Shown here: one piece after another, positions 55,201 to 64,000 of the stretch
Layout: each line of letters opens with the position of its first letter
How positions within the stretch are numbered: position 1 is the first letter of the stretch
Source: Mesostigma viride
Taxonomy: Eukaryota > Streptophyta > Mesostigmatophyceae > Mesostigmatales > Mesostigmataceae
Length of the DNA: 64,000 nt
Assembly: GCA_009746045.1 (NCBI GenBank)
Contig: RPFO01000002.1
Location: 2,005,506 to 2,069,505, forward strand
Reading direction: 5' to 3'
Made by a program: the position numbers and the translations under genes
The notes under the pieces: model-generated
What the model saw: only the letters and a program-made list of their open reading frames with translations
Databases searched by the model: none
What the model was told of the DNA's origin: nothing

Positions 55201-58200
55201 ATGCGCCGTTCGCTCGTCGCTATCAGCCTAGTATGCGCTGTTCGCTCGTGGCTATCATATGCGCCGTTCGCTCGTCGCTATCATATGCGCCGTTCGCTCG
55301 TCGCTATCATATGCGCCGTTCGCTCGTCGCTATCAGCCTAGTATGCGCTGTTCGCTCGTGGCTATCATATGCGCCGTTCGCTCGTGGCTATCGTATGCGC
55401 CGTTCGCTCGTCGCTATCAGCCTAGTATGCGCTGTTCGCTCGTGGCTATCATATGCGCTGTTCGCTCGTCGCTATCAGCCTAGTATGCGCTGTTCGCTCG
55501 TGGCTATCATATGCGCCGTTCGCTCGTGGCTATCATATGCGCCGTTCGCTCGTCGCTATCATATGCGCCGTTCGCTCGTCGCTATCAGCCTAGTATGCGC
55601 TGTTCGCTCGTGGCTATCATATGCGCCGTTCGCTCGTCGCTATCATATGCGCCGTTCGCTCGTTGCTATCATATGCGCCGTTCGCTCGTCGCTATCAGCC
55701 TAGTATGCGCTGTTCACTCGTGGCTATCATATGCGCCGTTCGCTCGTGGCTATCGTATGCGCCGTTCGCTCGTCGCTATCATATGCGCCGTTCGCTCGTC
55801 GCTATCATATGCGCTGTTCGCTCGTCGCTATCATATGCGCCGTTCGCTCGTCGCTATCATATGCGCCGTTCGCTCGTGGCTATCATATGCGCCGTTCGCT
55901 CGTCGCTATCATATGCGCCGTTCGCTCGTCGCTATCATATGCGCCGTTCGCTCGTCGCTATCATATGCGCCGTTCGCTCGTCGCTATCATATGCGCCGTT
56001 CGCTCGTCGCTATCAGCCTAGTATGCGCTGTTCACTCGTGGCTATCATATGCGCCGTTCGCTCGTGGCTATCGTATGCGCCGTTCGCTCGTCGCTATCAT
56101 ATGCGCCGTTCGCTCGTCGCTATCATATGCGCTGTTCGCTCGTCGCTATCATATGCGCCGTTCGCTCGTCGCTATCATATGCGCCGTTCGCTCGTCGCTA
56201 TCATATGCGCCGTTCGCTCGTCGCTATCATATGCGCCGTTCGCTCGTCGCTATCATATGCGCCGTTCGCTCGTCGCTATCATATGCGCCGTTCGCTCGTC
56301 GCTATCATATGCGCCGTTCGCTCGTCGCTATCATATGCGCCGTTCGCTCGTCGCTATCATATGCGCCGTTCGCTCGTCGCTATCATATGCGCCGTTCGCT
56401 CGTCGCTATCATATGCGCCGTTCGCTCGTCGCTATCATATGCGCCGTTCGCTCGTCGCTATCATATGCGCCGTTCGCTCGTCGCCATCATATGTGCTTCA
56501 CATGCATACTTTCTTCTTAGCTAGTGCTTTGGACACTCCATGTTCTTCATCATGGTGTCCTTTTCTTTCTCTGTCCTCAGCAGAGTGTGCCTTACATGCT
56601 CATCGTGATCCCGTGGTGTGCCCATGCCCTCGCGCGGCTGCCCATGCCTGCTGCTGGGTGTATGCGTTCCTCCGGCGTTTCCTCGCCATCTCTTGCCTCT
56701 CCTCGATACAGCGCTTCGTCGGCCGGATGCAGTTCTTCCAGGTAAGCCCTGGCACCTCGCACAGGCAGAACGGTGCGCAAGGCTGTGCTATGACTTGGTG
56801 ACGCATTGCTGAGATGTGCACGTGCTGCTGGGTGCAGCAGTGCCAGCAAGCGCGCTCGGGCTACGATTCTATTCCCTAGATGTCAGCTGGGTGCGTGGAT
56901 GTTGGCCAAAGGAGCCTCATGCCATGCATGACAGGCCGAGAAGGATCGTTCTTTTCATGAATGAGGCTTGTAGCACACCAAACCATCTTGTGGATGGTGC
57001 AGGCGCTTTATGCGGATGCCCTTGCCAGCTGCTAGAAACAAGGTACGGCGCCCTGGGTACACGTGCCTCATCAGTTCCGTACACGGGAACGGATTGGTTT
57101 TATGTTTAGTAATGTCCAGCCAAGCACAGGCCGGACGGGGCAATAATTGTTGTGTGCGACTATAGTGTAGTAACATTTGTGCTCAGGTAGTCCCATAAAA
57201 TTTCGCTATGGGGCACCATTTGCATAACAGCCAAGCGCCCTCCGGCTTGGAATGCGATGTCTCCCGCAGCCGGTGGATGGCGCAGACGGATTAGTACAGA
57301 GTTGCAGGAAAATGCTGGCATAGGTGGCGCATGATGTCTGGGGTTGTAATGCTGGCATAGGGGGCGCATGATGTCTGGGGTTGTAATGCTGGCATAGGTG
57401 GCGCATGATGTCTGGGGTTGTAATGCTGGCATAGGTGGCGCATGATGTCTGGGGTTGCTCACCTCCCGCTATTCCCCACCCAGGCTAGCTCTGCGCGGTC
57501 GTACATGCAAGCATTCGGGTTTGCTAACGGTACCACTAGTACAAGTATCAGGTCATTCGTCAACCTGGGTGGTTCGGGTTGTTGGGCATCAAATGTGGGT
57601 GAGGCGTCTCAGGTGGTGGTGTCTACTTAATGCCTTTTCGCTTCATCCAAACTTTGGTGGGGAGGGTGCCACCCATTGCCCAGAAGTGATGGAAGCACAT
57701 CCTGGACTCTGTGCCTATCTTCTGGGTGTTGCAGTTCCTGGGTGCCATGGACATCCCCCTGGACGCGTCCCTGCGGCAGCTCACGCACGGCACCCGCTGG
57801 ATCAACAACGGCTTCCCCTGGCCGATCGGGGGGAAGGGGGGCGCCCCTTCCACGGCGCTACCTGTCAGTCCCGCATCCACAACCAGAGGGGCTGCGCTGA
57901 TGTTCCCGCAAGCACCTGGGAGCCCCCTGGCAGATGCCCTCACCAGTGACGTGGTGGGTGGGCTTGCCCGCCGGTTGCTCGAGGCAGCCATTGACCTCAA
58001 GACGGCGGGGGCGTCGCTGGAAGAGCTCAACCAGCTCGCGCAGGTACCCTTTCCGTACCCTGGATGTGGGGTTGTACTAGATATGCTGACATGTGGGAGA
58101 CGGGCTGCCTTCTGCCATGTGTTCATGGCAGCCTTCACCTTCTTTCTTCTTTCTTGTCGTTATTGAAAGCATCGCTCTCGGCTGCAGCAGCACCAACCAT

Positions 58201-61200
58201 GAACACAACCCAAGCTATGCGGAGCATTGCAGTCATGGCAGCAGCACCAAAGGCAGCAGCAGATGTCCATGCAGCATCAAGTTCTGAAGTAAACAACGCT
58301 AGGCATTGCCAGAGGTTTTTGTCGCTAGAACATCTTGGGGCCATAGCCGTTGTCTGCGTGCCGCAAGCGCACGGTAGCCTGCTGCCCGCTGTCTGCTGCC
58401 CGCTGTCTGCTGCCCTCGTCACCGCTCCCTCATCCCTGCTCCACTCACCAGAGGTCTCCGTCTTGTCAGCTCCCCACGCAGCGCCCCAGCCATCGGGTTC
58501 CTGGCGTGTGTGCTGGCGTGCCGGAGCTGTGGCCCTGGACGGGTACTGCCGCAGGCCGTGACATGAATAGCTAGGCGGGCGGGCGATTCTGTCGGTGGAT
58601 GCGGAGCTGTGCTGACTGATTATGCAAGGCTAACCGGCCGCATGCCTCCCCACCCTCATGCCACCTGCCAATCCACCTGATGGTCCCTGTGGCTCCGCAG
58701 GACATCCAGCCCGATCTGCCCATCCAACCACGGAACGTGGCGGATGAGCTGGCAGACCTTAGCAGGTAACCTGGTTGCTGCGAGTGCCACTTGCGTTGCC
58801 AACCCCGTCATGTGTTGAAGTGCTCGTGGTGCTCCTCTTGCAAATGGTGTGCTCCTGTTGCAAATCGTACGGTGCATCAGCGCTTGAAGCAGTTGTTACA
58901 GGGTTGGACCAACACAGCTTGTAACCAATCGGTGGTCATAAAAGTAACAGCGGCTTGTCCCCTGAACAACCCTCCCCCCCCTCCCCGCCCCCGGGCTCTC
59001 AGACATGGCACCCCCTCCCTGCGTCTCTGTCCTCACTACCTGGTTGCCTAGCTGCAGTTATGGTAGCAGGCAGCCAGCCAACCTGCCTGCGCGTATTCGC
59101 CCAAATAGGTTTGATGAGCTTTTGCTCATTTTATAGTTACATGTGTTACGGGCTCAAAGGGAACCAACCTGCCCTAGGTAGCATAGCTAGCTCTGGCACC
59201 CGTCACGTGGGTACTGTACCAACCTGATGTGGTGCCGGAATGCTGTTCTGACTAGTAGCCCTTGCATCCGACACCCAAGTTTGCGACTCACGATGGTCCT
59301 GTAGTGTCGAAAGTTTGTAGCGACTGGTACCTGTTGGTGCATGCCCCTTCAGGCACGGCGTGCCTGGCAGCGCTATGACAAGTGTACTTAGGTGGCGCCG
59401 GTGACTAGGGAGGTCTCTTTGCACCTAATAATCCATGTGCAGTTAATCATGCGCGAATCGCCACTGCAATTGCCAAGTTCCTTTTTGGCGAATAAGAATA
59501 GGTTGGGGAGTTGCCGCAGGGGTTTCCATCCATCAAAAGCACTTGCTGCAAAATAGGTTTCCAATACTCTCAGAGAGCTAGGTGTCAGTTGCCTAAATGC
59601 ACTGCACTGATACCTGTCGTTAAAGCACCAAAGTTATCATGAGGTGACGAACCTTGATGGCCTGCGCTTGCACCTCCATGGGAGAGATGCCACTTCTTCA
59701 CATGGCAGTGTACTACAGCGTAGATCGTGGGCAGCTACCACCTTGCAGCCTAAGGGTTTTGCTCGTTACTTGAAGCAAGTAAAAATAACGACTTGAAAAT
59801 CTTGCTATGCTGAAGTAGCACGACCAAGCTTGAATTTCCTTTCGGTGCATGATCTGCACTAAGGGCCCTCCAGCGTGCCCTCTTGCCTCGTAATGGATGC
59901 CCATGACAGGTTGGATACTCGTACTAGGGTTGTAATCAATTGTGATGTACTTGGTGTAATGGGTTGTGATGTCGCTCTTGTGAAACCATTCATCGTGCCG
60001 TGGCATGCATGGTATGGCCCACAATGAATCCATCTCATGGTTTGCTGTGCCTGCGACACGCTGCCCACCACGCGCCAGCAAGGACGACTTTGTGGGCGTG
60101 ATCGTGTACAGCGTGTGCGAGCTGGGCGGCTGCCTGCTGCTTCACTGGATCCTCCACAAGCTGTGGGCGCGCATGCAGCGGTCCTACCCCAGCCGCTGGC
60201 CGCAGTTGCCCTCCTTTCTCATGTTTCCCAATCAGGAGATCTCCCTGGCCATGCTCACCTTCCCGTCCATCACGCGCGCATGCACGTTCTACGCAACCAG
60301 TTGAGTGTGGGCTACTAACAAGGATGCTGTATATAGTAGTATACAATTATACAGTAACACATGCTGGGCATGCCATGAACGTGTGCATATGTGCATTGAA
60401 TTCCAGACTTGGCTGTATTGATGTTTTAAATGTGCATGAATTTCCTGGTTTGGTGCGGAGAAGTTTCCCCTTGCCCTAAGTGTCGCTTGGGGGGTGGGGA
60501 GAGACGCCAGCATACATAGCTAGCGAGTCCTGCGCTTGAAAGGTAGTCAGGAGACTCAACAACTAGAGATTCAAAGTAGAGTATTATATGGAGCACGAAA
60601 ATCTGTTGCGTTCTCCCAACAGCGTCCGTGCTTGATGGACACAGAGCCAGTGACGAGTGATGCGTCCGCAAGAAGCGCGGGTCCAAGTGTACAGTGCAAT
60701 GCGGTGATCAGGGTGCTAGGATCAGGGTGCTAGTCAGCACTTTTGGAGCTTTTAGTCCATTCGCTGCGTGCAGTCCAGCTGGGCAGTCATGGTGTGCTCT
60801 AGGGAGATTGGCGCTGCAAGCTGTGACAATCAAACGCATTCACGACCAGAAATGCCTGTCACAAAGTTCAACCTTGCTATGCTGCTGGCTAACGTCGCTC
60901 TTGCCTATGACAAGGCGGTTCCTTGGGGAATACTATTTGGTACCTAGCACCCTGTAGCCCTTTGCAAAGTAGTAGTGACACCGTTGAATTGCTAGGGGTT
61001 ATTTGTAGTGGCCATATGAGTTGGCCGGCATGCTTGTGGGGCATCGCATGACTCTATGCTGCTCCTTACTACCTTCCTGGTGCCTCTGTGGTCATGGTTG
61101 CTGGCAGGCAGCTATGACTGGAGCATCCTGGTTGCCTGCTGCGTGCTGGCCATCTACCCGCTGGCCTTCATGGCCTTCACCTTCCACTTTGTCATCGTGC

Positions 61201-63518
61201 GCGTGCTCAAGGTGCGCCCCACAATACACACACACGCACACACACGCACACACACGCACACACACGCACACACATGCACACACACGCACACACACGCACA
61301 CACACGCACACACACGCACACACACGCACACACACGCACACACACGCACACACACACACGCACACACACGCACACACACGCACACACACGCACACACACA
61401 CACATACACAAACATCCACGTACACTCACACAAGCGCAAGCACACACACAAACAAACAAACAAATAATTAGAATAAACAAACAATAATTATAATTATAAT
61501 AAAATTGACGAACAAATAAACGAGTAAACAAACAAATATGGCAAGACAAGTCAAAGACAAGACAAGACACACACAAGCGCGACCTGGGCACCCCGTGTGC
61601 GCCGCTTGTCGATTGTGCATGCTTGTTAGGCGAGATGGCAGTGCTACCTGCCTGTTGTTGTACGCTTTGGTAGGTTGGGACAGCACTTCCCTTGAACCCC
61701 GTTCTCCCCCGGCTGCTGGAAGCAACAGCACCAGTCCTGGTTCTCATAAGGGCAAAGGGTCCTTGCATGTTGCTCGCTAGACGTGAACAGGGTGCGTATC
61801 AGAGTCTGCAGGACATGGTACCATGAAACGCTTGTTGCAGGGAAATAGGGCTGGCTCCACCCTGCACATGGCTACGGCGCATGGCTGCGGCCCATGGCCG
61901 CAGGGCAGGAGCTCTGCCAATGTGGCATGATGCCAGACAAGTGCTCAGGTGATGTGTACGTGCGGGCTGTTTGTCTGCATTTGGTGTGGGGAGCATGGGC
62001 AGTCGTGCTAATGAAGGAATGGCTAGGCAACCACAGTCGAAATCGGCACCACGGGAGGAGCACAGGGAGGCACAAAGAAGCGAGAGTGACCACGCACGGA
62101 AATGCATGCACGTGGAATTCCAGGGTTCAAGGGGTGGCCACCTTGCAGGGATGGAAACAACCTTGGTGCACCAGAAGGTCTGCGGGCAAGTTAACACTAT
62201 CGCTAGTAGGATGACGTTGTGCAATATGCATGCTGATTGAAGGGTGCATCAGCTTTTGAGGTCAAGCCAGTTCTCATGAAGGTGCTAGCATGGATGGCAA
62301 AAGTTTGTGGTTTGAAGGCCCGGTGCTGAGAATATTCGAAACAGTAGCGATGACCCAGAGGGGACCTGCCATTTCATTGGCGGTGAACTTGTGCCGGCAT
62401 CACACGCCTTGTCAGCAACGTGGCTAATCAAGTGTTCGGGAAGGACCCTCTATACAAGTAGTAAGTAAATACAAACAGATGTGCCGAATATATATACAGG
62501 GACCACCGCCCCGACATGACCGTGCTTGACTACGACGGGCACGGTTGCCACCTGCTCATCGATGTCTCCGTGGCTCGGCCGCTCTCCGGTCGCCACATCC
62601 TCCGGCGCTGCTGCTGCTGTGGCTGAGCGCGACAAGTTTGCCTCCTACGGCAATGTGGGGCCCCACCGGGTCATCCCCTTTGTCCTTGAGGAGTTTGGGG
62701 CCATGGGCCCCAAGACAGCGGAGTTTTTCCACGAGTGCTGCCAGCGCCGTGAAGACCGCCTCGACCTCGAGGGTCAGACCGCCCCGTGGTCTGCCCGCAC
62801 GTGGTCCTCGTATTGGCGGCAGCGCCTGTCACTCGCCCTCACTGGCACCGTGGCTGAGGTGTTATTCCGCCGCACCCGGGCCGACTTAGTCGCGACCCAT
62901 GCGGTCTAGATCCCTCCCAGGCCTGCATGGTGGGCCGGCAGCGATGTGGCTGCGTGTCGTACTTTTGTGATGTAGTTGTACCTTGTGCAGCTGGCGTGAT
63001 CCTTGGATGTCCGTGTCAGATTCCTATTAATTTCTTCAGGGTTCTTCTTCTTTTCTGGTTTTTCCTTATGTTGCATGCCCCTCTCACCTCAGTAACTTAT
63101 CATTCTCAATGAATATATGTACAGGTACACATGTACTAGTATAGCTGTAAGCATCTATTGGGTACGAAGTTTCTGCCTCCAAATGCAGCATCCTTTTTTT
63201 CCTTAACTAAATCTTAATCTTTTTTTGCTACATTTTGTACGCCGTTTGCTGCCGCGTGTCACCGAACTGTGCCTTCCCCCAGCGCAAGGAGGTTGTCTTT
63301 GTGGTGGAGCCAGTTCTGCCAGATAAAAAAACGCACACCTTTGGGGGCACTGTGGCAGTGGCTTCTGCTGTTCAAAAGTTCAAGTCCCGCCTGACGTCCA
63401 ATAAGCCGGTGAACAACACGGTGACGCCCAGGGACCTCAAGCGGGCGGTGACCCGAGCGATCCGAAGGGGGACATGGACCGACCCTGGTGGGGATGTCAG
63501 CAGGAACTACGTGTCGCA
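40246..63518 (+). CDS. large cell-surface protein: beta-helix, Pro-rich stalk, DUF11/Ig-like, TRP-like membrane region (5' and 3' incomplete)
   Basis: Exons: 40246-40532, 41928-42017, 42914-42991, 44035-44115, 44969-45040, 45586-45672, 46631-46676, 46903-49086, 49391-49441, 49545-49783, 50379-50484, 51865-52009, 52499-52650, 53476-53588, 56712-56741, 57735-58043, 58701-58765, 60079-60299, 61108-61211, 63283-63518. Phases agree throughout, giving about 1,565 codons. In order: a pectate-lyase-like/Pmp-like beta-helix (SIDVADQAQLIAALGDPSVD, GGAVAVAGGKFLCYDCDF), a Pro/Ser stalk, a DUF11-like domain, a bacterial-Ig-like domain (FSIQFSEPVEGFSTEGIRVE), then membrane exons. The layout resembles algal proteins that join extracellular beta-helices to a TRP-like channel. 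A role as wall or matrix sensor is inference. The first exon (signal peptide) and the C-terminus lie outside what I can see. Extra small exons may be missing, especially at 53.6-56.7 kb. Confidence 0.8.
41159..41830. repeat. regularly spaced 18-bp AT-rich near-palindromes with unique spacers
   Basis: Copies of AAATATATTTAAATACTT (variants with TATTT or GTATTT) have their TTTAAAT-like centres at 41,159, 41,201; 41,278, 41,318, 41,359; and 41,642, 41,683, 41,724, 41,765, 41,807. Within clusters the spacing is 40-42 bp. The spacers of about 21-23 bp are GC-rich and unlike one another. The array lies in the intron between the first two recognised exons of the surface-protein gene. Confidence 0.85.
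41928..45672 (+). other. modular beta-helix exons, one coil each, phase 0-0
   Basis: Five exons of 90, 78, 81, 72 and 87 nt each start and end in phase 0 and each encode one coil-like unit: RNANGGAISCEAVLLTYLDL, ANGALYVGGTGCEVTCSNCN, TGKGGAVAVAGGKFLCYDCD, AGGGAVQISAGLSNQLYYPT and TVGLAASGPDLNIQGLLVSC. Symmetric modules like these can be gained or lost without changing the frame. Confidence 0.85.
44250..44335. repeat. 14-bp AT-rich tandem repeat
   Basis: About five copies of AATGTAATATATTC in the intron between the exons ending at 44,115 and starting at 44,969. Confidence 0.9.
46905..48625 (+). other. Pro/Ser-rich (hydroxyproline-type) stalk domain
   Basis: About 570 residues of SPPPP, NPPPPSPPPP and KSPPPP type. 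In green algae such stretches become hydroxyproline-rich, glycosylated rods in wall glycoproteins (family knowledge). The 5' half has an 18- to 36-bp DNA-level repeat (CCACCAAGTCCTCCG). The antisense Gly-rich open frames here are shadows. The domain sits in one 2,184-nt exon with the following DUF11-like domain (ALVVSLVTSSGVGQVSLGQS to about 49,050, with Cys pairs in CSVTCRLGRL). Confidence 0.88.
51988..52197 (+). repeat. exon end plus donor present three times
   Basis: The exon ending at 52,009 (GAACGGCGTTGCGCTCAG, then GC-type donor GCAAGT) is followed by two further copies of about 25 bp, at 52,075-52,100 (ending CTCGGGTAGGT) and 52,169-52,197 (ending CTCAGGCAAGT). They lie 86-95 bp apart inside the intron. 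The spacing sequences share only short blocks. Confidence 0.88.
52010..52015 (+). other. GC-type splice donor
   Basis: CTCAG|GCAAGT is the only donor that joins 51865-52009 (phase 2) to the exon at 52,499 in frame and keeps the Ig-like domain intact. AG|GCAAGT is the consensus of the rare GC-AG introns. Confidence 0.65.
52886..53025 (+). repeat. 47-bp tandem repeat carrying acceptor- and donor-like sites
   Basis: Three copies, with TTCTCGTAGG at 52,891, 52,938 and 52,985 (47 bp apart), each read TTGCTTCTCGTAG, then GAAACAGTTCCTGGCCT, then GGTAATATC (first) or AGTAATATC/AGTGATATC (others). An 18-nt exon would fit the first copy, but in phase 1 after the preceding exon it would create a TGA stop. 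Confidence 0.85.
54505..56487. repeat. 2-kb minisatellite of 26- and 32-bp units
   Basis: About 75 copies of a unit containing CGCCGTTCGCTCGTCGCTAT. The 26-bp form has ATATG and the 32-bp form has AGCCTAGTATG before the shared core. 26 leaves remainder 2 on division by 3, so all three frames follow one another and stay open, producing 200- to 337-codon artefactual frames. The array lies in an intron of the surface-protein gene. Confidence 0.95.
57313..57460. repeat. 37-bp tandem repeat, four copies
   Basis: Units start GCTGGCATAGGTGGCGCATG at 57,314, 57,351 (one change), 57,388 and 57,425. They are intronic. Confidence 0.93.
58766..60078 (+). other. intron of the surface-protein gene
   Basis: Lies between the exons at 58,701-58,765 and 60,079-60,299. 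No other exon or element recognised apart from a C-rich patch at about 58,974-58,990. Confidence 0.6.
61225..61450. repeat. (CACACG/CA)n microsatellite
   Basis: A run of about 225 bp of CA with regular CG substitutions (ACACACGC units) starts 13 bp after the donor of the exon ending at 61,211. Frames rich in His-Thr or Val-Cys across it are artefacts. Confidence 0.95.
61451..62485 (+). other. intron sequence with no further exon seen
   Basis: AT-rich first part, then unique sequence up to the retroelement insertion. Open frames of 80-140 codons on both strands show no domain. Confidence 0.5.
62501..63110 (+). mobile_element. 5'-truncated non-LTR retroelement in an intron, with 15-bp target duplication
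   Basis: Flanked by GAATATATATACAGG (62,486-62,500) and GAATATATGTACAGG (63,111-63,125), one mismatch. The insert starts within the endonuclease-like domain (DHRPDMTVLDYDGHGCHLLI), changes frame once near 62,600 and reads VIPFVLEEFGAMGPKTAEFF to a TAG stop at about 62,907-62,909. A 3' untranslated region of about 200 bp follows. The 5' truncation, same-strand 3' end and target duplication are typical of target-primed reverse transcription. The 3' end matches 37,200-37,400. Confidence 0.82.
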
Positions 63519-64000
63519 GTAAGCTCAGGCTCTTTCCTGCTTGGGGGCTGCATGTGTATGGACGATGCTTGTATGTGCTGCTGGCGCTTGTTCCTTTTTT
63601 GACAGACTTTGCCAGGTTGACATGCGCACTGCGACATAGCAAAGCCCTTCGATTATGATGCCCGTCAGGCATCTAAGTTTGTGGCAGCCAATTGCGTGGA
63701 GGCCGGCACGCAACTGTTTTACCTAGGCCCCCCTGGCACATCAACTATCTGTAACCTCTGGACGATGGGGCAGACATACTGCACTTGCTATGCTTTTGCT
63801 ACTTGAATATGTATGGCAGCCACATTTGGGCCTGCACCCTGATGCAGAGATAGTCCTCTGTGGCCTGCCTACCTGAGGCTGTGAGAGAAGCTAGGGCGCC
63901 CTACCTTTTTCTCGTCGTGTAGGGGTTGAAGGTTCCTTTATTGGTACCCACATGACGCAGTCTACGAGCTTTTAACTAATCACCATAGTGCTCCATAGCG
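63519..64000 (+). other. right edge, probable intron of the surface-protein gene
   Basis: The exon at 63,283-63,518 ends in phase 2 at a GTAAGC donor. The family is expected to continue with further membrane and C-terminal exons. None is recognised before the window ends. Confidence 0.5.

Noticed and set aside
54515-56524. Overlapping frames of 200-337 codons with repeated RRSLVAIICAV and SSLSYAPFAR.
   Set aside because: The 26-bp repeat unit keeps all frames open by arithmetic; the array is bounded by intron sequence and has no acceptor or donor in register.

Overview
The window looks like nuclear DNA of a green alga (chlorophyte). It has spliced genes with small exons and long introns, GT-AG boundaries plus one GC-AG donor, a plant-type aminoalcohol phosphotransferase, a GT29 sialyltransferase-like protein, and a large cell-surface protein with a proline-rich Ser-Pro-Pro module. 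A prasinophyte such as a member of the Pyramimonadales would fit, but I cannot name the species. Only about 12% of the window is coding; introns and intergenic DNA are full of microsatellites, minisatellites and retroelement remains.

Region 1 (1-2,740): tail and 3' parts of LINE-like elements and one tRNA-like SINE. Region 2 (3,781-21,417, minus strand): a complete CDP-choline/ethanolamine aminoalcohol phosphotransferase (AAPT) gene. I rebuilt 16 exons by phase-consistent splicing; they give a 390-residue protein and include exons of 10 and 23 nt. The introns carry eight simple-repeat arrays, one of them a 1.76-kb polypurine tract. Region 3 (21,418-22,296) is the divergent intergenic interval. 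Region 4 (22,297-23,947, plus): a two-exon GT29 sialyltransferase-like gene with an N-terminal hydrophobic segment. Region 5 (24,000-37,400): a graveyard of nested elements: LINE ORF1 copies on both strands, fragments resembling a restriction-like endonuclease domain, SINEs, a 1.3-kb insertion with short terminal inverted repeats, a 1.3-kb palindromic insertion and MITE-like inverted repeats. Region 6 (37,400-40,245) has no gene I recognise. Region 7 (40,246 to beyond 63,518, plus): a multi-exon gene for a large surface protein. It has beta-helix repeats (mostly one coil per exon), a Pro/Ser-rich stalk, a DUF11-like domain, a bacterial-Ig-like domain and a membrane region resembling TRP-like channel proteins. 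The gene runs off the right edge.

The two most unusual signals are these. (a) Exon 3' ends together with their splice donors are repeatedly duplicated in tandem, in two unrelated genes. In one case three equivalent donors lie exactly 45 nt (15 codons) apart. (b) An intron of the surface-protein gene contains an AT-rich near-palindrome repeated every 41-42 bp, separated by unrelated GC-rich spacers of about 22 bp. This is CRISPR-like in layout but lies in a eukaryotic intron. All exon models rest on reading frame, splice phase and family resemblance only; no RNA evidence was available.
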